Positions 1 through 6,912 of a stretch of DNA of 9,353 bases are shown here, one piece after another. The stretch comes from Cellvibrio sp. GTDB taxonomy: Bacteria; Pseudomonadota; Gammaproteobacteria; Pseudomonadales; Cellvibrionaceae. The notes beneath the pieces are model-generated. The model did no database searches, was not told where the DNA came from, and saw nothing but the letters and a program-made list of their open reading frames with translations. The translations under genes were made by a program, and so were the position numbers. The stretch is taken from NCBI GenBank assembly GCA_003524365.1, contig DQHS01000018.1, positions 13,022-22,374 of the forward strand, read 5' to 3'. The stretch's first letter is position 1. Every line of letters begins with the position of its first letter.

Positions 1-1173
1 GCGTTGTGGGGAACAGTGATCGGCGCCCTGCTAGGTGGCATTCCCTGCGATCGATATGGGCGTAAAGCTACCTTAATTGGGATCGGTGTCTTATATCTTG
101 TGTCCGCGATTGGCGCAGCCGTAGCTATGGATCCATATACTTTTTCTTTCTTGCGTTTTATCGGTGGCCTAGGGGTGGGGGCTTCATCTATTGCTGTGCC
201 TGCTTATATTGCGGAAATCGCGCCTGCAAAGCATCGTGGCAGATTGGGAGCAATGTTCCAATTTCAAATTGTATTTGGAATCCTGGTTGCTTTTTTTTGC
301 AACTACATGATTTCTGGCATGGGTGAACATGATTGGCGTTGGATGTTAGGGGTTGAGGTGCTTCCTGCTGCTTTATTTTTATTGATGGTTTTAAAAGTTC
401 CTGAGAGTCCACGTTGGTTGTTATTACATAAACAGGATGAAACCCAGGCGCGCGCGGTGTTGCAGTTGATGAATGAGACGGATGTGGATCAAGTGGTTAA
501 TTCCATTCGCAATGCCCAGCAGCGCTCCTTGGGTGATCGGCTGTTTTCCGGAAAATTTAAGATGCCGATTTTGTTGGCATTTTTAATCGCTTTTTTTAAT
601 CAGGCGTCGGGCATTAATTTTATTATTTATTTTGCGCCGCGGGTTTTTGAGTTGGCGGGGCTCGATAGTTCGTCTTCGCTGTTATCAACTGCCGGTGTCG
701 GCATAGTTAATTTAATTTTTACCATGCTGGGGTTGTATTTAATTGATCGGCTTGGGCGTAGGTTTCTTCTATTGATCGGTTCTGTTGGCTATATTATTTC
801 ACTTGGTGTTGTCGCTTGGGCGTTTTATTCCGGAGTAGGTGGCTTGCTTGTAGTGTTTTTTGTTTTCCTCTTTATTGCATCACATGCTGTTGGTCAGGGG
901 GCTGTGATTTGGGTATTTATTTCTGAGATTTTTCCAAATAGTGTGCGCGGCAAAGGGCAGTCGCTGGGGGCAGGAACTCATTGGGTTTGCGCAGCATTAA
1001 TTGCATTGTTAATGCCTTACTTCCTCAACGAGTTTAAGCCGCATGTCATCTTTATGTTTTTCGCCTTTATGATGGTGCTGCAGTTGTTGTTTGTGCTCAC
1101 TATTATGCCTGAGACTAAAGGACGTACGCTTGAGTCTTTGTCGGATGATTTGGCAGATACTGCAAAGGAGTGA
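1..1173 (+). CDS. MFS sugar transporter, sugar porter family (5'-truncated)
   Basis: This is the C-terminal part of a proton- or facilitated-type monosaccharide permease of the inner membrane. The reading frame is open from base 1, so the true start and roughly the first transmembrane helix or two are missing; about 390 residues remain of a family usually near 450-480. Numbering from the codon at base 4, visible family motifs are GGIPCDRYGRK (11-21, the loop after TM2), the sugar-transport signature RFIGGLGVG...PAYIAE (51-71) followed by RGR (78-80), PESPRW (133-138) closing the first half, NQASGIN (199-205) in TM7, DRLGRR (248-253) and PETKGRT (369-375) after TM12. The remainder is a series of hydrophobic helices. 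It ends 26 bases before a hairpin terminator and is convergent with the ROK gene. Fructose is a plausible substrate because a cytoplasmic fructokinase lies nearby, but the sequence alone does not fix the substrate. Confidence 0.93.
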   Translation, partial: ALWGTVIGALLGGIPCDRYGRKATLIGIGVLYLVSAIGAAVAMDPYTFSFLRFIGGLGVGASSIAVPAYIAEIAPAKHRGRLGAMFQFQIVFGILVAFFCNYMISGMGEHDWRWMLGVEVLPAALFLLMVLKVPESPRWLLLHKQDETQARAVLQLMNETDVDQVVNSIRNAQQRSLGDRLFSGKFKMPILLAFLIAFFNQASGINFIIYFAPRVFELAGLDSSSSLLSTAGVGIVNLIFTMLGLYLIDRLGRRFLLLIGSVGYIISLGVVAWAFYSGVGGLLVVFFVFLFIASHAVGQGAVIWVFISEIFPNSVRGKGQSLGAGTHWVCAALIALLMPYFLNEFKPHVIFMFFAFMMVLQLLFVLTIMPETKGRTLESLSDDLADTAKE

Positions 1174-1199
1174 CGTTAGGACTGTATTAAAATTTGATT

Positions 1200-1232
1200 A
1201 AAAAAACGGTGCAATTTGACACCGTTTTTTTT
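1200..1232. terminator. Bidirectional Rho-independent terminator
   Basis: A run of seven A (1200-1206) plus CGGTG (1207-1211) pairs with CACCG (1220-1224) plus a run of T (1225-1232) across an 8-base loop. This gives a stem of up to 12 pairs with a U-tract whichever strand is transcribed. It lies between the convergent MFS gene (stop at 1171-1173) and the ROK gene (stop at 1241-1243), so it can end both transcripts. Confidence 0.88.
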
Positions 1233-1240
1233 AGATAAAT

Positions 1241-2458
1241 TTAATTGCTCAGTCGATCAGGAACGCCACCTTTCAGCAAAATAGTGCGATCAGGGGCGAA
1301 GTGGCTATAAAGCGGTAGTATGGCGCCGCCGATAGCAATTGCGTCCTCGCCGAGTGAGCCCTGGTGCAATTTTGGGATAAACAAATTTTCCTGCGTTAAC
1401 GCATCAAGGCGTCGTTGTACCATACTGACTAATTCACTTAACAGGTAACCTGGCAACTCTGAATCAATCACAACGGCTTCAAGGTCAAGGAAGCTGATGC
1501 TGGCCATGATGCCGTATAACAAACTGTCGGCACAGTCCACCATCCAATCATGTACCAGCGCGCGATGCTGATCGATGATTGTTGGCAGCTCACTAATATG
1601 ATCAATAATCACCTGATGATATTGCAGATGATTGAGTAGAGTGGTTATTGACGCGCGATTTACCAATGTGTCCCAATTTTTATCGGCGCCTGCACTGTCC
1701 AGTGCCGAGCGAGGTACTGGTAGTGTGGCGAGGCAAGCGGCATTACTGTGAATCCCGCGTTCGAGATCGCCATTGAGTACCAGTCCTCCGCCAATCAATG
1801 TGCCCACATAGACGTATAAAAAATTTTGCAGGTTTGGATACTTGCCGAAGTGCATTTCTGCCGCCGCTGCTGCCGAGCAATCATTTTCAAAAAAAATGGG
1901 GTATTGGATGCGAGCGCCCAGATCGCTGGCAAAATCGAAATCGCGCCATTCCGTTGCCTGTTGGTCGGACATCTCATGTTGTGCGACCCATTTGCCGATA
2001 AACCAGGGCATGGCTATGCCGATGCCGGTAAAGCGTGTGATTTGTGTTGGGCTCAATTTTTTTATCAGCAACGATACTTCATGCTCAATCAGGTTGAGTA
2101 AATCATTTGGGCTGGGGGACTGGTAGTCGCGCGTCGTTTTTGCAAGTAAATCACCAGCAAAGTTCGCGAGTACCAATTCAATATTTTGGCGACCTAATTT
2201 GACACCTATGGAAAACAATCCATTTTCATTAATTTGATAAAGGTGCGAGGGTTGGCCTACTCCCTGGCTGCGACGGCCAGATTTTTCAATCAGGCCGCGT
2301 GTTTCCAGTTCGTCGACAATGCGCGTCATGGCGGGCAAGGTCAGCCCCATATGGCGGGACAAATCGGCTTTGGAAGCGGCACCGGTTTTGCGTAGTACGG
2401 AAATAACAATGCGCTCATTGTACTGACGTAAGGTTGAAGAATTACTGCCTTGGCTCAT
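1241..2458 (-). CDS. ROK-family transcriptional regulator (winged HTH plus sugar-kinase-like domain)
   Basis: A 405-residue protein of the Mlc/NagC/XylR type, probably a sugar-responsive repressor. Residues about 15-70 form a winged helix-turn-helix (SKADLSRHMGLTLPAMTRIV, then a wing with SGRRSQGVGQPS). The rest is an ROK ATPase-like fold: GIGIAMP (145-151), ENDCSAA (191-197, with the Asp that is the catalytic base in ROK kinases) and GTLIGGGLVLNG (219-230). The usual zinc site (GH...CxCGxxGCxE) is absent: after ERGIHSNAAC the sequence runs on without a CxC pair. The start is placed at ATG 2458 because the HTH follows at normal distance; an in-frame TTG at 2497 would add 13 residues. It lies 83 bases downstream of the fructokinase and is probably cotranscribed with it. 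The effector is unknown; a fructose-related sugar is inferred from context. Confidence 0.9.
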   Translation of the reverse strand: MSQGSNSSTLRQYNERIVISVLRKTGAASKADLSRHMGLTLPAMTRIVDELETRGLIEKSGRRSQGVGQPSHLYQINENGLFSIGVKLGRQNIELVLANFAGDLLAKTTRDYQSPSPNDLLNLIEHEVSLLIKKLSPTQITRFTGIGIAMPWFIGKWVAQHEMSDQQATEWRDFDFASDLGARIQYPIFFENDCSAAAAAEMHFGKYPNLQNFLYVYVGTLIGGGLVLNGDLERGIHSNAACLATLPVPRSALDSAGADKNWDTLVNRASITTLLNHLQYHQVIIDHISELPTIIDQHRALVHDWMVDCADSLLYGIMASISFLDLEAVVIDSELPGYLLSELVSMVQRRLDALTQENLFIPKLHQGSLGEDAIAIGGAILPLYSHFAPDRTILLKGGVPDRLSN

Positions 2459-2514
2459 AATTAAATCATATTGTGAATGTTGCAAAAGTAAGAGCAAGGA
2501 TGATAAACCCCTGT

Positions 2515-2535
2515 CACCTGAGGTGCCAGCACCCC
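2515..2535 (-). other. Overlapping inverted repeats between fructokinase and ROK genes
   Basis: Within the 83-base gap, CACCT and AGGTG flank one central base (2515-2525). An overlapping hairpin on the minus strand pairs GGGGTG (2535-2530) with CACCTC (2525-2520) around a 4-base loop. The two structures share bases and exclude each other. No T-run follows on the minus strand, so a classic terminator is unlikely. It could be an mRNA processing or attenuation element, or chance. Confidence 0.3.
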
Positions 2536-2541
2536 GACAAT

Positions 2542-3489
2542 TTATTGTGCGTTGCTTGCGCGCAGCGCTGCATGTAATTCAGCGCGTGTTGGTGGCACAC
2601 AACCGATGCGCGAGACGTTGATACTGGCGGCGGTAGTAGCGTGATGCAGCATGATTTCAAGGTGTGCGGTGCTTAACTGCTGTGGTGCAATCTGATCCAG
2701 GTTGTGCTCATGGAGGTAAGTGAGCAGTGCTGCATAAAATGTATCACCGGCGCCGACGGTATCGCCCAGTATTATCGGTGGAACCACAGTGGCGGTTACT
2801 CGCTGTGTGCGGGTGATTATTTGTGCCCCCTTATCTCCGAGGGTGTAAGCGAGCAGGCCATTACCCATGATCTCCAGTATTTTATTGACAGCATCTTCGT
2901 GGGTAAGTTGTGGGTAGAGTTCGGCTAGATCTTCGTTGCTGGCTTTCAGGTAATCACACAATGGGATCAAGGTAAATAAGCCATTGATATAGGCTTGTTG
3001 ATCGGAAACAAATCGACTGCGAACATTAATGTCGATACTGATTTTTATATTTTTTGCTTTTGCCTTGTTAATGATATTCATCAGTTTTGGTAAATCTTGC
3101 GGCTCCAGTGCGAGTGAGCCTGTGTGCAGGATGCGTGTTTCCGCCGGTATTGCGCTAAATAATTGTTCGCTGTCGAAATCACGGTCGGCAATACCTTGAC
3201 GGTAAATGCTGTAGTGCGGATGCCCGAACTGGTCAATGGAGACCAGTGCAATGGATGAGGGCAGGTGCGAGTAGTGTTCGCTATTGTGTATCACGTGGTG
3301 CGTTTGCAGGTAATTTGCAAATAAATGACCAAAACGATCCTGTGAGAGCGGATTCAAATAAGAGCAAGCAGTATCCAGTTTCCCCAAGCCTATCGCCAGA
3401 TTAAACGGCGAGCCGCCCAAATGTGCGGTGAAGCTGCCATCCTGCTGCATCAATAAATCGACGATGTTTTCCCCAATAACTGCAATCAT
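2542..3489 (-). CDS. Fructokinase, PfkB (ribokinase-like) family
   Basis: A 315-residue cytoplasmic sugar kinase, predicted to phosphorylate free fructose to fructose 6-phosphate with ATP. Family features: N-terminal strand MIAVIGENIVDLL; substrate-binding GGSPFN (25-30); NEDLAEL (185-191); TLGDKGAQ (216-223); and the C-terminal PfkB signature DTVGAGDTF (243-251) with the GAGD catalytic Asp at 249. The end, GCVPPTRAEL, is typical of fructokinases. The frame stays open upstream to 3606, but that extra stretch (39 residues) is unlike the family and has no ribosome site. The ATG at 3489 is preceded by AGGTAG at good spacing; another ATG at 3504 has none. Assignment to fructose rather than another hexose or ribose rests on overall resemblance and on the adjacent fructan genes. 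Free-sugar phosphorylation fits a non-PTS permease such as the neighbouring MFS protein. Confidence 0.9.
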   Translation of the reverse strand: MIAVIGENIVDLLMQQDGSFTAHLGGSPFNLAIGLGKLDTACSYLNPLSQDRFGHLFANYLQTHHVIHNSEHYSHLPSSIALVSIDQFGHPHYSIYRQGIADRDFDSEQLFSAIPAETRILHTGSLALEPQDLPKLMNIINKAKAKNIKISIDINVRSRFVSDQQAYINGLFTLIPLCDYLKASNEDLAELYPQLTHEDAVNKILEIMGNGLLAYTLGDKGAQIITRTQRVTATVVPPIILGDTVGAGDTFYAALLTYLHEHNLDQIAPQQLSTAHLEIMLHHATTAASINVSRIGCVPPTRAELHAALRASNAQ

Positions 3490-3555
3490 TTTTCTACCTA
3501 TCATTTTTTGTTTGCGATTCGCGCATTTTTTTGACTGCGCCGTTAAGTGTGTATA

Positions 3556-3565
3556 TTGGTAACAA
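3556..3565. promoter_or_regulatory. Candidate operator, site 1 (TTGGTAACAA)
   Basis: TTGGTAACAA has TTG and CAA arms around a 4-base centre. It closely resembles TTGTAACAA at 3606-3614, about 50 bases away, in the same control region. Two similar partly symmetric sites roughly five helical turns apart upstream of the fructokinase/ROK unit would suit a dimeric repressor. Which protein binds is unknown; the ROK protein is the local candidate. Confidence 0.3.
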
Positions 3566-3604
3566 GTGTTTATGGTTGAGCTGCATTTTTTTGATATGTT
3601 AATC

Positions 3605-3615
3605 ATTGTAACAAT
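3605..3615. promoter_or_regulatory. Candidate operator, site 2 (ATTGTaACAAT palindrome)
   Basis: This is a perfect 5-base inverted repeat, ATTGT and ACAAT, around one central A. It directly adjoins the minus-strand TATAAA (3620-3615), so on that strand it would cover the expected transcription start of the fructokinase/ROK unit, a usual repressor position. It shares the TAACAA core with site 1. Confidence 0.33.
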
Positions 3616-3674
3616 TTATAGTGTTTTTGCTGATAAATTTAAAATCTATAATAATCAAGTAATTAACTATTAAT

Positions 3675-3701
3675 ATTGAATTTTAATTAATTAATTTCAA
3701 T
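3675..3701. promoter_or_regulatory. AT-rich inverted repeat
   Basis: ATTGAA (3675-3680) and TTCAAT (3696-3701) form 6-base arms around a core containing the palindrome TTAATTAATTAA (3683-3694). It lies between the candidate divergent promoters. It could be an operator or simply a by-product of very AT-rich DNA. Confidence 0.25.
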
Positions 3702-3876
3702 TTATTATTATTCATATCTTTTAAATAGTAAATCAGTGTTATATATTTGTTTTGTCGCGGTTACACGCTTGTATGAATAGGTTGTTGTCTGCGTTCGGCA
3801 ATTGAGTTTGGTAATCGTGGCTGCGTGTTTCCTGAGAGGGAGAGAGGCTCAACGGGGCATCAGAAATTAAAAATAA

Positions 3877-3889
3877 ACAGCGGGGCTGT
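3877..3889 (+). promoter_or_regulatory. Small hairpin at the susC ribosome-binding site
   Basis: ACAGC (3877-3881) pairs with GCTGT (3885-3889) around a GGG loop. It ends five bases before the susC ATG. The only Shine-Dalgarno-like bases in range, GGGG (3882-3885), lie in this loop and stem. The start site is therefore weak and possibly folded. Confidence 0.35.
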
Positions 3890-3894
3890 CGTCA

Positions 3895-6864
3895 ATGATG
3901 AATAAAAAACAGTTTGTATTGGGTACGCTTTTTTGTGCGGTACATGCGTCTGTGTGGTCGGTGCCAGGCTATGCACAAGCGCCGGAAGACATTGTGTCTG
4001 AAGATGTACCTGTAGCGGCAAGTGAAGCGGCTCAAGGGGCTGCAAAAGAAAATGAGCAGCTTGAAGAAACTTTGGTGGTTGGCTACAGCACTGCCAAAAA
4101 AGAAGATATTACTGGAGCCGTCGCTGCCGTTAATTTGGATGATGTCAGTAGCAAACCGTCCGGCAATATTATGCAAAATTTGCAGGGGCGTATTCCCGGT
4201 GTGCAGATCCTGACCAACGGTAGCCCGAACTCTACAGCGACCGTGCGTATTCGCGGTCAGGGGTTGGGTGTGTTGGGTTATAACGATCCGCTCTATGTTA
4301 TTGATGGGGTGCCGACTAATTCAGGAATGCACGAGCTTAATTCACACGATATTGAATCGATCTCGGTCTTGCGCGATGCAGCTTCGGCCAGTATTTATGG
4401 TTCGCGTGCGGCAAATGGTGTGATTATTGTAACCACTAAAAAAGGGCGAGAAGGCACGCATGTCGATGTCAAAGTTAATCACACCACAGAGCAATTTAAT
4501 TACGATTTGAATCCGCTGACAACGCAGCAGCGTGCCGAAGTGGTATGGCGTGCAGCGGTCAATGATCGTTCCAATCCCAACAGTGCTAGCCCGTTGTACG
4601 CTTATGATTGGAACGGTAATTTCAATAACCCTGAATTGTATTCAGTTATTCTTCCCACGTTTATTGATGGCGCAAACACTATGCGCCCGGCAGATACCAA
4701 TTGGTTTGATTTGGTAACGAAAACCGCTACCTCCGAAGATGTTCATATCGGTATCTCCAGCGCGGATGACGATACCTCTACTTATTTCTCTCTCGGTTAT
4801 TTGAATCGTGAGGGCGTGGTAGATGCTTCTGCGTTTGAGCGCTTGAGTGTGCGTTTGAATTCCGAACATCTGTTTGCTGATGGTCGCGTCAAGGTCGGTG
4901 AAAATTTAACAGTCACCAATCAGGAGCAAAACCTGGTTAATGATTTGGCTGGCAATATTTTGGGTTTGGCGATTGAACAGCAATCCATAGTGCCGGTGCG
5001 CACCGAGGATGGAAAAGGGTGGGGCGGGCCGACGGCGGGTATTACCGACCGCGATAATCCGGTACGCATTATTGAAATGAATAAAGACAATGTCAGTCGC
5101 TTTAATAAAGTGTTGGGTAATGTGTATGTAGAAGTGACACCAATCGATGATTTAACACTGCGCAGCAGTTACGGCGTCAACTACGGTCAATTTAAATTCA
5201 GGAACTTTACCAAGAAATTCACCGCGGGCAGCTTGCAGTTTGATGATCGCCTGACGGTCAATGACGATTGGAATTTGAGTACCGTTTGGTCCAATACCGC
5301 ACAGTATAAATTTACCCTGGGTGATGCGCATAGTTTCAATACGCTCGTTGGTACTGAAACTATCGATTTTGAAGGTGAAGGCTTTAGCGGTACAGCCTCC
5401 GGTTTTGCCTCCCAGGATCGCAATTACGCTTACCTGTCGCAAGGTAGCAGCGGCGTCTCTGTTACCGGTTTCGGTAATGAGTGGGTTTTAAAATCCTATT
5501 TCGGTAAGGTTGATTACGATTACGAGGGGAAATATCTGGCATCTGTTACCGTGCGCCGCGATGGCTCTTCGCGCTTCGGTGAAAATAACCAGTGGGGAGA
5601 TTTTCCTTCAGCCTCTGTCGGTTGGCGCATCAGCGACGAAGACTTCTTTAATGTTGACGCCGTTGACGATCTGAAATTCCGCGCAAGCTGGGGGCAGAAC
5701 GGCAACCAGGAAATCAATACCCGTGCAATCGCAACTATTTATGAATCGCGCTATGCAACTCAATCGCTGTTTACCACCTTGCAAGATGAAGGCACCGCGT
5801 ATGATTTATATGGTGCTGATCAGGGAACCCTGCCATCCGGTTTTGCAAAAATTCAAACCGGCAACCCAAATCTTAAATGGGAAACTTCCACCCAGACCAA
5901 CTTTGGTATCGATTTTGATTTGTTCGGGCGCAGCGTATACGGCAGCATCGATTGGTTTGAAAAACGCACCGAAGATATTCTCACCACCACCCAGCCGCTG
6001 GCGACAGAAGGTGAGGGGGCGCAGATGATTGTCAATGGTGGCACCATTGACAACACGGGTGTTGAACTGATGCTGGGTTATGTCAACGAATTTGAAATTT
6101 CCGGTGTGGGGCTGTTCGGTGTAGATATTACCGGCAACATTTCTGCAATAAAAAATAAAGTGGTCGATCTTCCCTCCGCCGTTGTTAATTCCTTCGGCGG
6201 CAATGGTCAGGACAAAACCATTCTCGGTGAATCAATCAATACCGTTTACGGTTATGTGGCTGATGGTTTATTCCAGAATCAGGCAGAAATTGATGCTCAC
6301 GCCACACAAAGTGGCGCAGGACTTGGGCGCATTCGCTATAAAGATCTGAATGATGATGGTGTGATAAACGATCAGGATCAGGACTTTTTTGCTACGACCG
6401 ATCCAGATTTTATTTATGGCTTGAATATCAAGGTCACGCATAAACAGTGGGATTTTAATATGTTCTGGCAGGGAGTCCACGGTGGATATATTAAAAACAA
6501 CTGGCGTTTATTTACCGATTTTTCATCGTTGAATATTGGCTCCAACTATGGCGATAGAACCCTGAACGCCTGGACACCGGAGAATACCAATACTAACGTT
6601 CCCGCCTTAACTCTTATCGATCGCAACAACGAAGGGCGCGAATCCAGTTTTTACTGGGAATCGGCTACCTATCTCAAGCTACGGAATTTGTCTGTCGGTT
6701 ATACCTTCGAGGATTTCGGTTTTGAGCGCGCGCGCGTTTATTTGAGTGCGGAGAATTTGTTAACGATTACTCCAGACGGCACGCTCAGCCAAGACCCCGA
6801 AGCTCCCAATGGTGTGTTCCCGAACCCGCGTCGCATAACGCTGGGTGTTGATATGACTTTTTAA
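3895..6864 (+). CDS. susC: SusC-like TonB-dependent outer-membrane transporter
   Basis: A 989-residue SusC/RagA-family beta-barrel importer, here probably for fructo-oligosaccharides and driven by TonB. Residues 1-29 are a signal peptide ending GYAQA. A short acidic, Ala-rich linker (about 30-56) leads to a TonB-box-like segment, EETLVVGYS (57-65), and then the plug: KKEDITGAV (68-76), LQGRIPGVQI (96-105), RIRG (118-121), the family hallmark DPLYVIDGVP (131-140), and SISVLRDAASASIYGSRAAN (155-174). The rest is the 22-strand barrel, closing on a terminal Phe (GVDMTF) as expected for barrel insertion. Unlike most Bacteroidetes SusC proteins there is no N-terminal carboxypeptidase-regulatory-like extension before the TonB box. 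Two ATGs in a row occur at the start (3895 and 3898); ribosome-site support is weak for both. susD follows 45 bases downstream with no terminator between. The family call is secure; the substrate is inferred from the neighbouring fructokinase and GH32. Confidence 0.95.
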   Translation: MMNKKQFVLGTLFCAVHASVWSVPGYAQAPEDIVSEDVPVAASEAAQGAAKENEQLEETLVVGYSTAKKEDITGAVAAVNLDDVSSKPSGNIMQNLQGRIPGVQILTNGSPNSTATVRIRGQGLGVLGYNDPLYVIDGVPTNSGMHELNSHDIESISVLRDAASASIYGSRAANGVIIVTTKKGREGTHVDVKVNHTTEQFNYDLNPLTTQQRAEVVWRAAVNDRSNPNSASPLYAYDWNGNFNNPELYSVILPTFIDGANTMRPADTNWFDLVTKTATSEDVHIGISSADDDTSTYFSLGYLNREGVVDASAFERLSVRLNSEHLFADGRVKVGENLTVTNQEQNLVNDLAGNILGLAIEQQSIVPVRTEDGKGWGGPTAGITDRDNPVRIIEMNKDNVSRFNKVLGNVYVEVTPIDDLTLRSSYGVNYGQFKFRNFTKKFTAGSLQFDDRLTVNDDWNLSTVWSNTAQYKFTLGDAHSFNTLVGTETIDFEGEGFSGTASGFASQDRNYAYLSQGSSGVSVTGFGNEWVLKSYFGKVDYDYEGKYLASVTVRRDGSSRFGENNQWGDFPSASVGWRISDEDFFNVDAVDDLKFRASWGQNGNQEINTRAIATIYESRYATQSLFTTLQDEGTAYDLYGADQGTLPSGFAKIQTGNPNLKWETSTQTNFGIDFDLFGRSVYGSIDWFEKRTEDILTTTQPLATEGEGAQMIVNGGTIDNTGVELMLGYVNEFEISGVGLFGVDITGNISAIKNKVVDLPSAVVNSFGGNGQDKTILGESINTVYGYVADGLFQNQAEIDAHATQSGAGLGRIRYKDLNDDGVINDQDQDFFATTDPDFIYGLNIKVTHKQWDFNMFWQGVHGGYIKNNWRLFTDFSSLNIGSNYGDRTLNAWTPENTNTNVPALTLIDRNNEGRESSFYWESATYLKLRNLSVGYTFEDFGFERARVYLSAENLLTITPDGTLSQDPEAPNGVFPNPRRITLGVDMTF

Positions 6865-6896
6865 TTCAACACCACCGATAACAATAGAGAATTTAT

Positions 6897-6912
6897 AAAG
6901 GTATTCAGTATG
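6897..6912 (+). promoter_or_regulatory. Ribosome-binding site of susD
   Basis: AAAGG (6897-6901) lies eight bases before ATG 6910 in the 45-base susC-susD gap. It fixes the susD start, and it argues for a host that uses Shine-Dalgarno pairing. Confidence 0.75.

Larger units (their letters stand above)
3490..3894. promoter_or_regulatory. Divergent intergenic control region, no gene
   Basis: These 405 bases separate the divergent fructokinase and susC genes. The middle (about 3600-3750) is very AT-rich, as expected for promoters facing both ways. A perfect TATAAT lies on the plus strand at 3647-3652, but no good -35 box is seen at 16-18 bases. On the minus strand TATAAA (3620-3615) is a candidate -10 for the fructokinase unit. 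Neither promoter can be placed firmly. If the TATAAT is used, susC has a leader of about 235 bases. A 14-base purine tract (3834-3847, GAGAGGGAGAGAGG) lies too far from the susC start to be its ribosome site. No credible coding frame is present. Confidence 0.6.

Noticed and set aside
1795..2126. Several short frames on both strands inside the ROK gene
   Set aside because: Their translations are low in credible domain content and lie fully within the well-supported ROK coding frame.
2459..2497. TTG start at 2497 for the ROK gene
   Set aside because: It adds 13 Leu/Gln-rich residues before a normal ROK N-terminus. ATG 2458 is preferred, though its ribosome site is also weak, so the longer form is not excluded.
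3490..3606. Upstream extension of the fructokinase reading frame (39 extra residues)
   Set aside because: The added residues resemble no PfkB N-terminus and have no ribosome site; the family's first strand starts at the ATG at 3489, which has an AGGTAG site.
3742..3749. TATATTTG, a match to the Bacteroidetes -7 promoter element TAnnTTTG
   Set aside because: No TTTG -33 element lies at the right distance upstream, the surroundings are AT-rich so a chance match is likely, and other signs point to a non-Bacteroidetes host.
3772..3777. TATGAA as a -10 box for susC with TTGTCG (3752-3757) as -35
   Set aside because: The spacing is only 14 bases and the -10 match is poor.
6721..6740. GCGCGCGCG run near the end of susC
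   Set aside because: It is a short in-frame stretch coding for Glu-Arg-Ala-Arg-Val in a conserved strand, not a repeat element.
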